Below, piece by piece: positions 26,667-34,892 of a stretch of 64,000 bases of DNA. The stretch is taken from contig CAYVEC010000002.1 of the NCBI GenBank assembly GCA_964450385.1, positions 67,903 through 131,902 of the forward strand. Reading direction: 5' to 3'. Positions within the stretch are counted from its first letter, which is position 1. Every line of letters begins with the position of its first letter. Made by a program: the position numbers and the translations under genes. The notes beneath the pieces were generated by a model that was not told the DNA's origin, made no database searches, and saw nothing but the letters and a program-made list of their open reading frames with translations. The stretch comes from JAKLFA01 sp964450385. Its GTDB lineage: Bacteria; Omnitrophota; Gorgyraeia; Zapsychrales; JANLHA01.

Positions 26667-26749
26667 AACCCTCTCCTTTTAATCTTTAATGATCCATGAA
26701 TGAATGCTCATCCATTAGTCTGACGAAGACCCAAAACCTTTCATCGTCG

Positions 26750-27769
26750 TTACGGCCGAATCCGCATCGACCGTTCGGTAAACTCGATGATCCGACGCAT
26801 CATCCGGACGGCCTCGACCGGAAAGGCCCCGACCGCGGTCTCACCCGAGAGCATGACCCCCTGGGCCCCGTCGAAAATGGCGTTAGCCACATCGCTGACC
26901 TCGGCGCGGGTCGGCCGCGGATGCTGGGTCATGGACTCAAGCATCTGGGTCGCAACAATATCAAAACGGCTCGCCCGCCGTGTCTTTTCAAGGATCCGTT
27001 TCTGAAGCACCGGCACCTCATAGATCGGGACCGAGACCCCTAGGTCCCCTCGGGCCACAATAATCCCGTCGCAGGCATGAATGATCTCATCAATATTCCT
27101 CAGGGCGTCCTGATTCTCGATCTTGGCAATCACCCGGCAGGGTGCCCCGTGGCGGGCCACGAGGTCCGTCACAAAATCGACATCCTTCCGAGAACGGACA
27201 AAAGACTGGGCCACATAATCAACCCTGTGGTCGAGACCAAAGGTGAGGTCTCGCCGATCCTTTTCGGTAAAGATCGTATCCCGCACCTTCAGTTCAGGAA
27301 TGTTCACGTTCTTCTTCGACGAGACCGTGCCGCCCTGTTCAACGCGAACCTTGATTCGCCCGCGCGCCCGTTCCACGACCTTGAGATCGATCACGCCGTC
27401 CGCGATATAAATATGCATCCCGACACGAAAGGCGCTCTCGTCAAGCCCGCAGTCCAAGGGCAAGACGTCGCGCCCGTTCGCCGGAGGGATCGCCATCGAC
27501 AGGATCTCCCCGGCCTGAAGCTCACGCGGGGCGGGCAGTTCACCGAGCCGAATCCGATACCCTTCGAGGTCCTGCATGATCTTGATCTTCCGCTTCGCCC
27601 GTCGATTTACCTGACGAATGGCCTCAATGCTTTGAAGATGGGTCTCGTGGGTCCCGTGGGAAAAATTGAGACGCACGATATCCATCCCCTCCTCAGCCAA
27701 GGCCCGCAGCATCGCCGGCGAACTCGTGGCCGGACCAATCGTACAAATGATCTTTGTTTGTCGAGACAT
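26750..27769 (-). CDS. pyk: Pyruvate kinase, short form without C-terminal domain
   Basis: 339 residues against about 470 in the usual enzyme. The barrel and B domain are complete: TKIICTIGPATSS, VRLNFSHGTHE, then the ARGDLGV loop, KIENQDAL (catalytic Lys and Glu), ATQMLESM and MLSGETAVGAFP. The sequence ends at EFTERSMRIRP, so the whole C-terminal allosteric domain is missing. The stop is followed directly by the next gene's control region, not a remnant. ATG 27769 has GAAGGAGAGG upstream. Catalyses PEP plus ADP to pyruvate plus ATP; likely lacks classical fructose 1,6-bisphosphate control. Confidence 0.9.
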   Translation of the reverse strand: MSRQTKIICTIGPATSSPAMLRALAEEGMDIVRLNFSHGTHETHLQSIEAIRQVNRRAKRKIKIMQDLEGYRIRLGELPAPRELQAGEILSMAIPPANGRDVLPLDCGLDESAFRVGMHIYIADGVIDLKVVERARGRIKVRVEQGGTVSSKKNVNIPELKVRDTIFTEKDRRDLTFGLDHRVDYVAQSFVRSRKDVDFVTDLVARHGAPCRVIAKIENQDALRNIDEIIHACDGIIVARGDLGVSVPIYEVPVLQKRILEKTRRASRFDIVATQMLESMTQHPRPTRAEVSDVANAIFDGAQGVMLSGETAVGAFPVEAVRMMRRIIEFTERSMRIRP

Positions 27770-27823
27770 GCCCTCTCCTTCAGCTATCCACAGCCCTCTC
27801 AACAACCGGAAACGCTCACGCGA

Positions 27824-28633
27824 TCACTTCTCTTGATACAGATGCACGTCGCGCTGCGGAAAAGGAATCGTGATCCCAGCCTTTTCCAGCGCCAGCTTCC
27901 CCTGTTCAATGATGTCGAAACGCACATCCCAATAATGTTCCGGCTTGCACCAGGGGCGGCAGACAAGGTTCACACCGCTCTCCGCCAGCTCATTCACGGC
28001 CACGACCGGCGCCGGGTCTTTCAAGACCTTCGGATGCGCGGCGAGCAGGTCCGACAGAACCTGTTTCGCCACCCGCATATCATCCGTATATGAAATCCCA
28101 AACACCATATCAACCCGGCGGTGAGGAACCGCGCTCAGATTAATAATATTGCTATTGGTGATACTAGCGTTCGGCACAATAATGCGACGGTTATCCGGGG
28201 CCATAAGAATGACATTAAAAATCTTGATCTCTTCAACCCGCCCAAGGACCGCGGCGATCTCGACAACATCACCCACACGAAAAGGCTTTAAGATCACGAG
28301 GATCACCCCGGCGGCAAAATTCGACAACGAGCCCTGGAGGGCCAAGCCGACGGCAAGACCGGCGGCACCGACGATCGCGACAATCGACGTCGTTTCAACC
28401 CCAAGTTTGTTAACCGCCGCAATAATGACAAAAACAAGAATGCCGAAATACACCAGGTCCTTCAAGAACGTCGAGAGTGTGTGGTCAAAATGCGAACGTT
28501 TAAAGACCTGTTCCATCAGGCCTGCGACGATCTTTGCCACCCACCGGCCGACGACAAAAATCACGATCGCGGCCAGGATGTTCAGCCCATACGTTAAAAT
28601 ATACTCGCCGATTTTTTGGATGATCCCTTCCAT
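27824..28633 (-). CDS. mscS: Small-conductance mechanosensitive channel (MscS family)
   Basis: 269 residues from ATG 28633 with GGGGAGGGG upstream. Three N-terminal helices; the third (GAAGLAVGLALQGSLSNFAAGVILV) has the Gly/Ala packing and GLALQGSLSN motif of the MscS pore. The cytoplasmic beta domain FRVGDVVEIAAVLGRVEEI and NRRIIVPNASITNSNIIN follow, as in E. coli MscS. Opens under membrane tension to release osmolytes. Lies about 55 bases upstream of the pyk start. Confidence 0.95.
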   Translation of the reverse strand: MEGIIQKIGEYILTYGLNILAAIVIFVVGRWVAKIVAGLMEQVFKRSHFDHTLSTFLKDLVYFGILVFVIIAAVNKLGVETTSIVAIVGAAGLAVGLALQGSLSNFAAGVILVILKPFRVGDVVEIAAVLGRVEEIKIFNVILMAPDNRRIIVPNASITNSNIINLSAVPHRRVDMVFGISYTDDMRVAKQVLSDLLAAHPKVLKDPAPVVAVNELAESGVNLVCRPWCKPEHYWDVRFDIIEQGKLALEKAGITIPFPQRDVHLYQEK

Positions 28634-28660
28634 AACCCCTCCCCCATGATCAGAACAAAC

Positions 28661-28700
28661 ATTAAAGGGGCGGTGAGGTCTGACCAGACCTGGCCGCCCC
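28661..28700 (-). terminator. Hairpin downstream of the lipoprotein gene
   Basis: GGGGCGG-x2-AGGTCT with complementary AGACCT-x2-CCGCCCC gives a 13-pair interrupted stem, followed on the minus strand by TTTAAT. Positioned 37 bases after the lipoprotein stop and before the mscS start. The T-run is short. Confidence 0.5.
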
Positions 28701-28736
28701 GTCTCCCTCATTCACTCGATCCTGACACGATCCTGT

Positions 28737-29093
28737 TTATTTACCTAACCCGCCGAGCGCATTCTTTACCCCGGCCGTGGCCGCATCGATCTTCTGAGCG
28801 GCCAATTTCTTGATCTCCTCCTCAGCCTTCGTCAGAACACCCTTGGCCTCAGCAGAATTGCTGTCAAGCTTTCCCAAAACGTATTTCGCCGTCGAGACCG
28901 CCTGATCATAATTCTTACTGCTTAAAAAGGCGTTCGCCTCTTTCACGAGATAAGCGACCTTGGCCTGGACATCCGCGAGCTGATCCGCGTATTTGATAGC
29001 CTCATCGGCATTGGCCGACTGGGGTTTTTGAGCGCACCCAACAACGCCAACGGCTAGGACAGCCGCCATCACACCCAAAACGATCTTGTTCAT
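28737..29093 (-). CDS. Small lipoprotein, helical, unknown function
   Basis: 118 residues. Lipobox VGVVGCAQK after a short signal sequence predicts an acylated protein of the envelope. The mature part is an almost entirely helical, Ala/Lys-rich sequence with heptad spacing (ADVQAKVAYLVKEANAFL, then AEEEIKKLAAQKIDAATAGV). Strong AGAGGAGGGGGAC before the ATG suggests high expression. It recalls small coiled-coil lipoproteins, but no family is recognised. Confidence 0.7.
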   Translation of the reverse strand: MNKIVLGVMAAVLAVGVVGCAQKPQSANADEAIKYADQLADVQAKVAYLVKEANAFLSSKNYDQAVSTAKYVLGKLDSNSAEAKGVLTKAEEEIKKLAAQKIDAATAGVKNALGGLGK

Positions 29094-29196
29094 GTCCCCC
29101 TCCTCTGTAATAAGTACATTAGAAAAAAGTGAATTATTATGTCACAGGAACTCTAAAAAATAAACACCAAAATACCAACCGCCCCAATAGCGTCTC

Positions 29197-30093
29197 TTAT
29201 CCACCGAGTTGCGTTTTTAACCGAAGCACGGCGATCTCCTTGGCCTTGGCCTCAACCTCAATCGTGAATGACCGGCCGCGCCAAGAGACCGGAAAGTCCG
29301 CAAGATCGATATAATCATGATGAGGCCGCGGATCCGGCCCTGACCACCCATATTTGGGGCTCGAGAGATGCATAAGAGGTTCGCGGTTCCAGGTCGCCAC
29401 GGCCTCGTCGGTTGCCTCCTCGACCGTCAACCCATCGGGAAGACAGCGATGATGATGCACATCATAGGTCAAGGGCACGCCGGTGGCCCGTGCCACAGGC
29501 AGGAGGTCCGACGGAGTGAAACTCCGGTCATCATTCTCGATCGTTAATAATCGGCGGATCCGTTCCGGCATACGCCGGATGGTTTTGACTAGCCGGGCCA
29601 GGGCCGCGAGTTTATCCCCGTAGACCCCGCCGGCATGAATATTAATACAGTCAGCCCCGACCCATTCAGCGACCTGCGCGTGATAAGCCAGGTCCGCCAG
29701 GGACCGGGCAACCACACCCGGGTCTGGAGAATTCAGGACCACGAACTGATCCGGATGGAACGTGAGGCGGACATCAAGACTTTGGGCAAGGGTCGAGCAC
29801 CGGACAAAAAGACCGCGGATATCCTTATACCCAGGCAACTCTGTGACGGCATACCCCGCGTCCGGATGCGTCTTCACCGGCAGGATCTGGCTGTTGATGC
29901 GAAAACACCCAATTCCATGCCTCCCGCAGAAGGTGATCGCCGCCTGTAACGCTATGGCATTCTCACGGCAGATGTCAGAAACCTTGCGCAGGACCGCGTC
30001 GCGCGGCATCCGGAGGAGCGCCGTCGCTGTTGTGGTCCGAAAACGGATCGGCTCATTAACAAACAGGCAACACAGGCCAAGACGCAGTGCCAC
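29197..30093 (-). CDS. uvsE: UV damage endonuclease UvdE/UvsE
   Basis: 298 residues, TIM-barrel endonuclease that nicks 5' of UV photoproducts. Motifs: start RLGLCCLFVNEPI, GCFRINSQILPV, LTFHPDQFVVLNSPD (metal His and Asp), INIHAGGVYGDK, LTIENDDRSFTPSD, VPLTYDVHHH and LMHLSSPK. Metal ligands (His, Glu, Asp, His) are all in place. It follows the flavodoxin-like gene by 17 bases. Direct reversal or excision backup for UV damage in the cytoplasm. Confidence 0.93.
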   Translation of the reverse strand: MALRLGLCCLFVNEPIRFRTTTATALLRMPRDAVLRKVSDICRENAIALQAAITFCGRHGIGCFRINSQILPVKTHPDAGYAVTELPGYKDIRGLFVRCSTLAQSLDVRLTFHPDQFVVLNSPDPGVVARSLADLAYHAQVAEWVGADCINIHAGGVYGDKLAALARLVKTIRRMPERIRRLLTIENDDRSFTPSDLLPVARATGVPLTYDVHHHRCLPDGLTVEEATDEAVATWNREPLMHLSSPKYGWSGPDPRPHHDYIDLADFPVSWRGRSFTIEVEAKAKEIAVLRLKTQLGG

Positions 30094-30109
30094 AAAACCT
30101 CTTTCAATT

Positions 30110-30706
30110 TTATTTAGCAGAAAAAAGTTTTTTTACCAATGCCGCGACCGCATCAAGCTCACGCCCGAGATCCTCGCGAGAACGGCCAACTACGCCATAC
30201 AGATATTGATGCAGCACGACCTTCATTCCGCAAAAGGCGAAGATCCCTTCATCAACGGTCTTCGTCAAGACCGCGCGCATGCCGCCCTGTTCATAATGGA
30301 CCTCCGGGCCTCCTGTTGTATTGATGAGCACCGCCTTTTTATCCTTAAGCAAGCCCACGATCTGTTTGGTCGTCGGATCCGCTGCATAGGCAAAGCCATA
30401 ACTTAAGACCCGATCAACATATCCCTTTAGCACGGCCGGCAGATTAAACCACCAGATCGGAAAGACAAACACCACGAGGTCCGCGGCGCGGATCGCGGCC
30501 TGTTCCTGTGCGACGTCGGCGCGGGCCTTGCCCTGCCTCATCTGCTGAAAATCCTCAGCCGCAAGAACAGGATCAAACCCTTCCTTATAAAGATCCCGAA
30601 CGCTGACCTCATGCCCGCCAGCGCGAAGAGTCTCAACAACCCGGTCCTTGATGGCAGCGTTCAGACTTGCCGGGTTCGGATGCCCATAGATCACCAATGC
30701 CTTCAT
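30110..30706 (-). CDS. Flavodoxin-fold NAD(P)H quinone oxidoreductase
   Basis: 198 residues. KALVIYGHPNPASLNAAI is the FMN phosphate-binding start of the NQO1/MdaB/KefF group; FVFPIWWFNLPAVLKGYVDRVLSYGFAY is its active-site helix; INTTGGPEVHYEQGG completes the flavin site. Two-electron reduction of quinones at NAD(P)H expense, cytoplasmic. ATG 30706 is followed within one transcription unit by uvsE (17 bases). Confidence 0.88.
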   Translation of the reverse strand: MKALVIYGHPNPASLNAAIKDRVVETLRAGGHEVSVRDLYKEGFDPVLAAEDFQQMRQGKARADVAQEQAAIRAADLVVFVFPIWWFNLPAVLKGYVDRVLSYGFAYAADPTTKQIVGLLKDKKAVLINTTGGPEVHYEQGGMRAVLTKTVDEGIFAFCGMKVVLHQYLYGVVGRSREDLGRELDAVAALVKKLFSAK

Positions 30707-30847
30707 TGTTTTCCCCCTTGGTTATCACGTTGGTCTCGGCCATGGATACTGGCGATGATTATTGTACCAGAGAACAGGTATTTCGCTTGATAAAATCAGC
30801 GACCCGAGCGTGCGTCATTAATAAGGACTGATTTGAAACCAGAAGCG

Positions 30848-31843
30848 CTATTCCGGAATAACCGGATCCAGCGGATAGAATTCCATCACTTTATAATCAT
30901 GGTAGGACGGGCCGAGAAGCGGATGCTGATTCTGGACCCGCAGAGGAAGAGATTCGTCATGCGAATATAAATAGTGATACGCGAGATCGCTCATAAAACC
31001 CTGCTGCCAGGCGATCGTAATATGGCTGTCCGCGATACGGACGATGCGGGACAAAAAGCTGATGAGCTGATCATCCCCACCCTCTTTTTTAAGCCGTTCC
31101 AAGGTCAGGTGAAGCATGCTCACAGGGTCCCTAAGCGCAACTGTCTCAACGACCTCGTCATCCGCCACCCGTTCATAAAAAACCGTGCCTGTGTCGCCCC
31201 GCTCAACCACAACCCGATCCCTGATAAAAACACTCTTGACCCCGTTCACCATTCTTTCTTCCTTGTCCTCATAGATCGACACGCTGCGATTCTGATCCTT
31301 GAGAAAGACCGAACGGAAAAGATTTCCAAGCCCCCAGGGGTTCGAGGCCCTCAGGCGCTCAAAATAACGCCAATAATTCGCAAAAGGCCGATCGCCTTTT
31401 CGAGGCGCCGAGAGGTCTGGAAGATCGGCGAACAACTCTTCGGTCAGCGGCGTCAATAACGGCACCAACTCCTCGCAGGACGGACAGGTCTGAAGCCGCG
31501 CTTCCCACTTCCGCCGAAAGGCCTCCATGGGCTCAAAGGAAAATGATCCCCATTCATCCTGAGCGATCATCTCCTGAACCCCGACCATATCCGTCAAAAA
31601 TTCCGGGAGCATCTGGCGCATGTCATCCGCCCAGCGAGCGATCTCCTCCTTGCCCTGAGCCGTCTCCACGCGCCGAACCGCCTCAGCGAGAACAAGCGGA
31701 ACCGCCTCGTCATACCTTGTAGAGATATCGAACGACCTGTCGCGGAGAGCCGCCTCCTGATGCGCCACAAAACGGTCCATGCCGATGGCGCCGATCAGGG
31801 CGGCTGTGAGGCTAACAAGAAGAATATTACGAAGAATGTCCAT
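30848..31843 (-). CDS. Membrane-anchored protein of unknown function
   Basis: 331 residues. An N-terminal membrane helix (NILLVSLTAALIGAIGMDRF) is followed by a soluble, largely helical domain. A central C-P-S-C-E-E pair (QTCPSCEELVPLL) is the only obvious motif; a hydrophilic beta region (RSVSIYEDKEERMVNGVKS) follows, and the C-terminus ends HDYKVMEFYPLDPV. No family recognised. It has its own AT-rich promoter region upstream and no close neighbours, so it is probably monocistronic. No Shine-Dalgarno is evident at the ATG. Confidence 0.65.
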   Translation of the reverse strand: MDILRNILLVSLTAALIGAIGMDRFVAHQEAALRDRSFDISTRYDEAVPLVLAEAVRRVETAQGKEEIARWADDMRQMLPEFLTDMVGVQEMIAQDEWGSFSFEPMEAFRRKWEARLQTCPSCEELVPLLTPLTEELFADLPDLSAPRKGDRPFANYWRYFERLRASNPWGLGNLFRSVFLKDQNRSVSIYEDKEERMVNGVKSVFIRDRVVVERGDTGTVFYERVADDEVVETVALRDPVSMLHLTLERLKKEGGDDQLISFLSRIVRIADSHITIAWQQGFMSDLAYHYLYSHDESLPLRVQNQHPLLGPSYHDYKVMEFYPLDPVIPE

Positions 31844-31897
31844 GAATGATTGGTCAGAATCCGGATCACATCAATCTAGAGTCTAAATGATATACAA

Positions 31898-31926
31898 AAT
31901 ATACACTATTTCTATTAAAATAACAA
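31898..31926 (-). promoter_or_regulatory. Promoter for the gene at 30848-31843
   Basis: On the minus strand TTGTTA (-35) and TATATT (-10) are separated by exactly 17 bases, inside an AT-rich stretch about 55 bases before the ATG. Four of six -35 bases match the sigma-70 consensus. Confidence 0.5.
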
Positions 31927-31988
31927 ACTCGGAAGGTCTTTATTCTCAACGGCTTATATACATTGTAAAAAAATCAAATTTTTGCCAC

Positions 31989-32573
31989 TTACCTGGCACC
32001 CTGGACCGTCTTCTTTAATAACCACGCCATATTGCGTCCCAAGACCTGCATCGTCTCCCTGCCCTCGTCATCGTTCTCAACCTCGCCCTCACCCCGGCCC
32101 ATGCCCAGATTCCAATAACTCGACCCCGGAACGATCATCTGTTCAATAAAGAAAAACAGATTCATCGAATTAAACACATGGACCGCGCCGGCGCGCCGGA
32201 CCGCGACCACCGAGGCCCCGACCTTACGTCGTAAAAGATATCCGTTCGCACGCGCCACCATCCCGGCCCGGTCGATCAAGGCCTTGATCTCAGGGGTCAT
32301 GTTGCTAAAATACGTCGGCGAGGCCAGAATGATGCCGTCCGCCGCGAACATCTTTTCAAGATACTCGTTGAGCGGGTCATCGTTCAAGACACACCGGCGA
32401 TCCTGCCGATCCTTGCAAGTAAAACACGCACAGCACCCCCTCAGCCGACAGCCCGACATCTCAACGAGCTCTGTCGCGATCCCCTCGGCCTCAAGCTCAC
32501 GAAAGACCATCCCGATGAGCCGCGATGTGTTCCCGCCCGCGCGAGGGCTTCCATTAAAGGCAACGACCTTCAT
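31989..32573 (-). CDS. NADPH-dependent FMN reductase/iron-sulfur flavoprotein-like
   Basis: 194 residues. VVAFNGSPRAGGNTSRLIG is the FMN phosphate loop; the Cys-rich stretch CRLRGCCACFTCKDRQDRRC at about 42-61 resembles the compact cluster motif of iron-sulfur flavoproteins (Isf), here with six Cys. ADGIILASPTYFSNMTPEIK is the isoalloxazine-binding region. Electron transfer in anaerobes is the usual setting; partner unknown. Stands alone between AT-rich gaps. Confidence 0.85.
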   Translation of the reverse strand: MKVVAFNGSPRAGGNTSRLIGMVFRELEAEGIATELVEMSGCRLRGCCACFTCKDRQDRRCVLNDDPLNEYLEKMFAADGIILASPTYFSNMTPEIKALIDRAGMVARANGYLLRRKVGASVVAVRRAGAVHVFNSMNLFFFIEQMIVPGSSYWNLGMGRGEGEVENDDEGRETMQVLGRNMAWLLKKTVQGAR

Positions 32574-32646
32574 ATCCCCTCCTTATCACCTCTTCCGGTC
32601 CGAAGTTCCTTCCGGTCATTGTGACATCATATCACTTTTTTGGGAA

Positions 32647-32683
32647 TAAAAAAGCACGGGGATCAGCCCCCTGATCCCCGTGC
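32647..32683 (-). terminator. Rho-independent terminator of ferritin
   Basis: A perfect 13-base stem, GCACGGGGATCAG with its complement and a four-base loop, followed on the minus strand by six T and ATT. It lies 26 bases past the ferritin stop. Confidence 0.92.
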
Positions 32684-32708
32684 CACCGCGGATTTAGGAC
32701 AAAACCGT

Positions 32709-33194
32709 CTATTCGCGGGATTTCAGCTCCCGGTCGAGCATGAGCAATCCCATCGAGTTATTCCCGATCAAATCCAGTTTGGTCAAAATATCCGTCGCGT
32801 TCTTCTCCTCCTCCACCTGCTCGTCCACAAACCACTGGAGAAAGCCCACAGCCGCATAATCATGAAGCGACGTCGCGACCGAATAAAGGTTGTGGATACT
32901 CGCCGTGACCTTCTTTTCATGGCCGAGGGCCTCTTCAAAAACAGCACGCACGGACGCGAAGTCGGATTTCGGCTTCTCAAAAGCCCCGAGGACAACCGGG
33001 CATCCGCGGTCATTGAGATATTCAAAGATCTTCATGCCGTGCTCGACTTCCTCCTGGGCCTGTTTTTTCATCCAATGAGCCATCCCGGAAAAACCCTGGG
33101 CCTCAAAATACCCGGCCATGGACAGATACAGATAGGCTGAAAAAAGTTCCTTCGTAATCTGTTCGTTCATCACCTCATAAAGTTTTTTGTCCAC
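32709..33194 (-). CDS. ftnA: Ferritin (FtnA type)
   Basis: 161 residues, four-helix iron store. Ferroxidase-site residues can be followed: NEQITKELFSAYLYLSMAGYFE (first Glu), HWMKKQAQEEVEHGMKIFEYL (Glu-Glu-x2-His), and EALGHEKKVTASIHNLYSVA, then FLQWFVDEQVEEEKNATDIL. Heme-binding bacterioferritin Met is not evident, so non-heme ferritin is preferred. The gene has its own strong terminator and so is probably monocistronic. Confidence 0.94.
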   Translation of the reverse strand: MDKKLYEVMNEQITKELFSAYLYLSMAGYFEAQGFSGMAHWMKKQAQEEVEHGMKIFEYLNDRGCPVVLGAFEKPKSDFASVRAVFEEALGHEKKVTASIHNLYSVATSLHDYAAVGFLQWFVDEQVEEEKNATDILTKLDLIGNNSMGLLMLDRELKSRE

Positions 33195-33308
33195 GTTTAA
33201 CCCCTTTCTAATTTTAAATATCTGTAGACTAATATAATGTTGTCGGAACGATCATAGAAAACTTACAGAAAATCTAGCACCTCCTAAAAATCCTGATACA
33301 ATACGACC

Positions 33309-34109
33309 ATGCTTGAACAATTATGCCTAGGGATGGTCCAAGGAATAGCCGAATGGCTTCCGATCAGCTCGGAAGGCATGATCGTTTTTGTCCAAAGGAT
33401 CTTTTTCGGCCATACGGACTTTAAAACGACGATTCAGGGGGCGCTGTTCCTCCATCTCGGGTCGGCCTTGGCAGCAATGATTTATTTTAAAAACGACATC
33501 ATCTCCCTCGTGCGAGCACTCTGTGCGCCCAAACGGGCATCGGCCGCCGAACAGACCCTCCTCTCCTTTCTTGTGGTCACGACCATCGTGAGCGGGCTCC
33601 TCGGCCTAGCCCTCATCACGACCATCGGCCGGTTCCTTGACACCTGCCCGTACGCCACCCCGATATCCCTCTGGCTCCTCGCGGCCGGATTGGCCTTGAC
33701 CGCGCTCTTCCAATATTATGCCAAAAATCAGGGGCACCGGAACGCCGGAGACCTAAAAATGCCCGATACCCTGATTTTAAGCGCTGCTCAGGGTCTGGCA
33801 AGCCTGCCCGGCATCTCACGCTCCGGAATCACGATCTCGTGCCTCTTATTCCGCAACCTGAGCACTGATGAAAGCCTCCGGATCAGTTTTTTAATGAGCG
33901 TCCCGATCGTTTTGATCGGAAATGTTGCGATCGGCCTCTTTGGCTTCTCTTATGATGCCGTCCACCTCATCGGCCTTGCGGCCTCGTTCGTGACCAGTCT
34001 CGTGACCATCCACCTCCTCATGGCGGTTGCCCGAAAGGTGAATTTTGCCCCCTTTGTCGGCTTCATGGCCCTTCTGGTCGCCCTTTCTGCGGTTTTCCAC
34101 GCCTACTGA
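33309..34109 (+). CDS. uppP: Undecaprenyl-diphosphate phosphatase UppP
   Basis: 266 residues, eight-helix membrane enzyme that regenerates undecaprenyl phosphate for peptidoglycan synthesis. Signature regions: GMVQGIAEWLPISSEGMIVF (Glu-rich Q/E-x3-E motif and S-S-E in place of the usual S-S-S/T) and AASLPGISRSGITISCLLF (P-G-x-S-R-S-G). Both catalytic repeats are intact. ATG 33309 lies soon after TACAAT. First gene of a plus-strand pair of units separated by a 390-base gap. Confidence 0.92.
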   Translation: MLEQLCLGMVQGIAEWLPISSEGMIVFVQRIFFGHTDFKTTIQGALFLHLGSALAAMIYFKNDIISLVRALCAPKRASAAEQTLLSFLVVTTIVSGLLGLALITTIGRFLDTCPYATPISLWLLAAGLALTALFQYYAKNQGHRNAGDLKMPDTLILSAAQGLASLPGISRSGITISCLLFRNLSTDESLRISFLMSVPIVLIGNVAIGLFGFSYDAVHLIGLAASFVTSLVTIHLLMAVARKVNFAPFVGFMALLVALSAVFHAY

Positions 34110-34227
34110 TACGCCGCTGTGATGAGCGGCTTAACCGCCTGACGCCACAAGGGATATCGACCGAGTCTCTCCGAGACCTCCGACGGGGCCAAACGCCAAA
34201 ATCTCAAAAAATTTTTTATATAAAAAC

Positions 34228-34255
34228 TTGACATCGGAAATATTTATAGTAAATT
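34228..34255 (+). promoter_or_regulatory. Promoter of the speD-like/SET operon
   Basis: A perfect TTGACA (34228-34233) with TAAATT 16 bases downstream, in an AT-rich stretch after the uppP gene. The transcript would carry about 240 bases of leader before the speD-like ATG. TATAGT at 34245 is too close to serve this -35. Confidence 0.6.
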
Positions 34256-34261
34256 TAAGGT

Positions 34262-34502
34262 GCAACAAAAAGGAGCATGCAATTCCTCAAAAAGTCCCCT
34301 AATAAATGGGGCAAGGCCAGGTAAACCGGGTTTGCCTGTCCGACACGGAAGGAAAGATTTCCTAACAACGCACTCTGATTTTTAAGTATTCTCGTGCCTA
34401 CTTAAAAATTCGTTTGCGTTTTTTATTTTTTATAAACCGACTACAAAGGAGGATGACCTTAGCGGCCTGCTTTTGTAGAATCACACGGGAGAAGCGAACA
34501 GA
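34262..34502 (+). ncRNA. Structured 5' leader of the speD-like/SET operon
   Basis: The gap of 34110-34502 holds no gene but several ordered structures. Seen: a CCCC/GGGG hairpin with TAATAAAT loop (34297-34312), a nine-pair stem CAGGTAAAC/GTTTGCCTG with CGG loop (34318-34338), GGAA/TTCC nearby (34348-34362), a perfect ten-base repeat TTTTTAAGTA/TACTTAAAAA with T-rich tail (34380-34435) like an attenuator, and CTACAAA/TTTGTAG (34441-34478) enclosing a perfect AAAGGAGG. Two short frames of 15 and 17 codons (34277-34324 and 34453-34506) also lie here. No known riboswitch class was recognised. A regulatory role is inferred. Confidence 0.5.
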
Positions 34503-34892
34503 ATGAACACAAAACCACGAGAATACCGACGGATCAACGAGAACGGAACGATTTATTATGGAAAGCATCTCATTGTCACCGCGCGCGGATGCAATGAGAG
34601 CCTCTTAGACAAGGCTGCGATCGCCAAGTTCATGACCACCCTCGTCAAACGGATCGACATGGTCGCCTTTGGCGATCCGATCGTCGAGCGTTTCGGCGGC
34701 GGCGTGGAAGTCGGTATCTCGGCCGTCCAATTAATCGAAACCAGCGCCATCGTCATCCATACCAACGACCAGGCACGCGACATGTACCTCGATGTCTTCA
34801 GCTGCAAAACCTTCTCGGAGGACGCGGCTATCGAGTTCGTGAAAGAAAACTTCAGTCCAACCTCCATCAACCACCAGGTGCTCATGAGATGA
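34503..34892 (+). CDS. S-adenosylmethionine decarboxylase-like pyruvoyl enzyme (SpeD family)
   Basis: 129 residues, near the length of bacterial AdoMetDC class 1b. GKHLIVTARGC matches the family start. The self-cleavage region LIETSAIVIHT aligns with ISESHLTIHT of T. maritima: the pyruvoyl Ser and the processing His are kept, but Glu-Ser-His becomes Thr-Ser-Ala. The proton-donor Cys is kept in LDVFSCKTF. It could be a true AdoMetDC for spermidine or one of the neofunctionalised SpeD decarboxylases. No speE lies in the window. GGGAGAAG precedes the ATG; the stop overlaps the SET gene. Confidence 0.8.
   Translation: MNTKPREYRRINENGTIYYGKHLIVTARGCNESLLDKAAIAKFMTTLVKRIDMVAFGDPIVERFGGGVEVGISAVQLIETSAIVIHTNDQARDMYLDVFSCKTFSEDAAIEFVKENFSPTSINHQVLMR

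Noticed and set aside
24092..28093. Long plus-strand open frames opposite PFK and pyruvate kinase
   Set aside because: They lie antisense to well-supported enzymes with full motif sets; high-GC codon bias leaves such frames open by chance.
33195..33308. Fur box and promoter for ferritin
   Set aside because: The region is AT-rich with a TATATT, but no convincing -35 or 19-base Fur palindrome could be read.
34110..34140. Terminator after uppP
   Set aside because: A six-pair GCCGCT/AGCGGC hairpin is present but no T-run follows, so the support is too weak.
34318..34338. SRP RNA or c-di-GMP riboswitch in the leader
   Set aside because: The stem and the CGGAAGG stretch recall parts of these RNAs, but the conserved cores (GGAA tetraloop context with AGCAG, or the GEMM junction bases) are absent.
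34453..34506. 17-codon frame ending on the speD-like start codon
   Set aside because: As a gene it is doubtful because the AAAGGAGG touches the ATG with no spacing. It is kept only as part of the leader observation.
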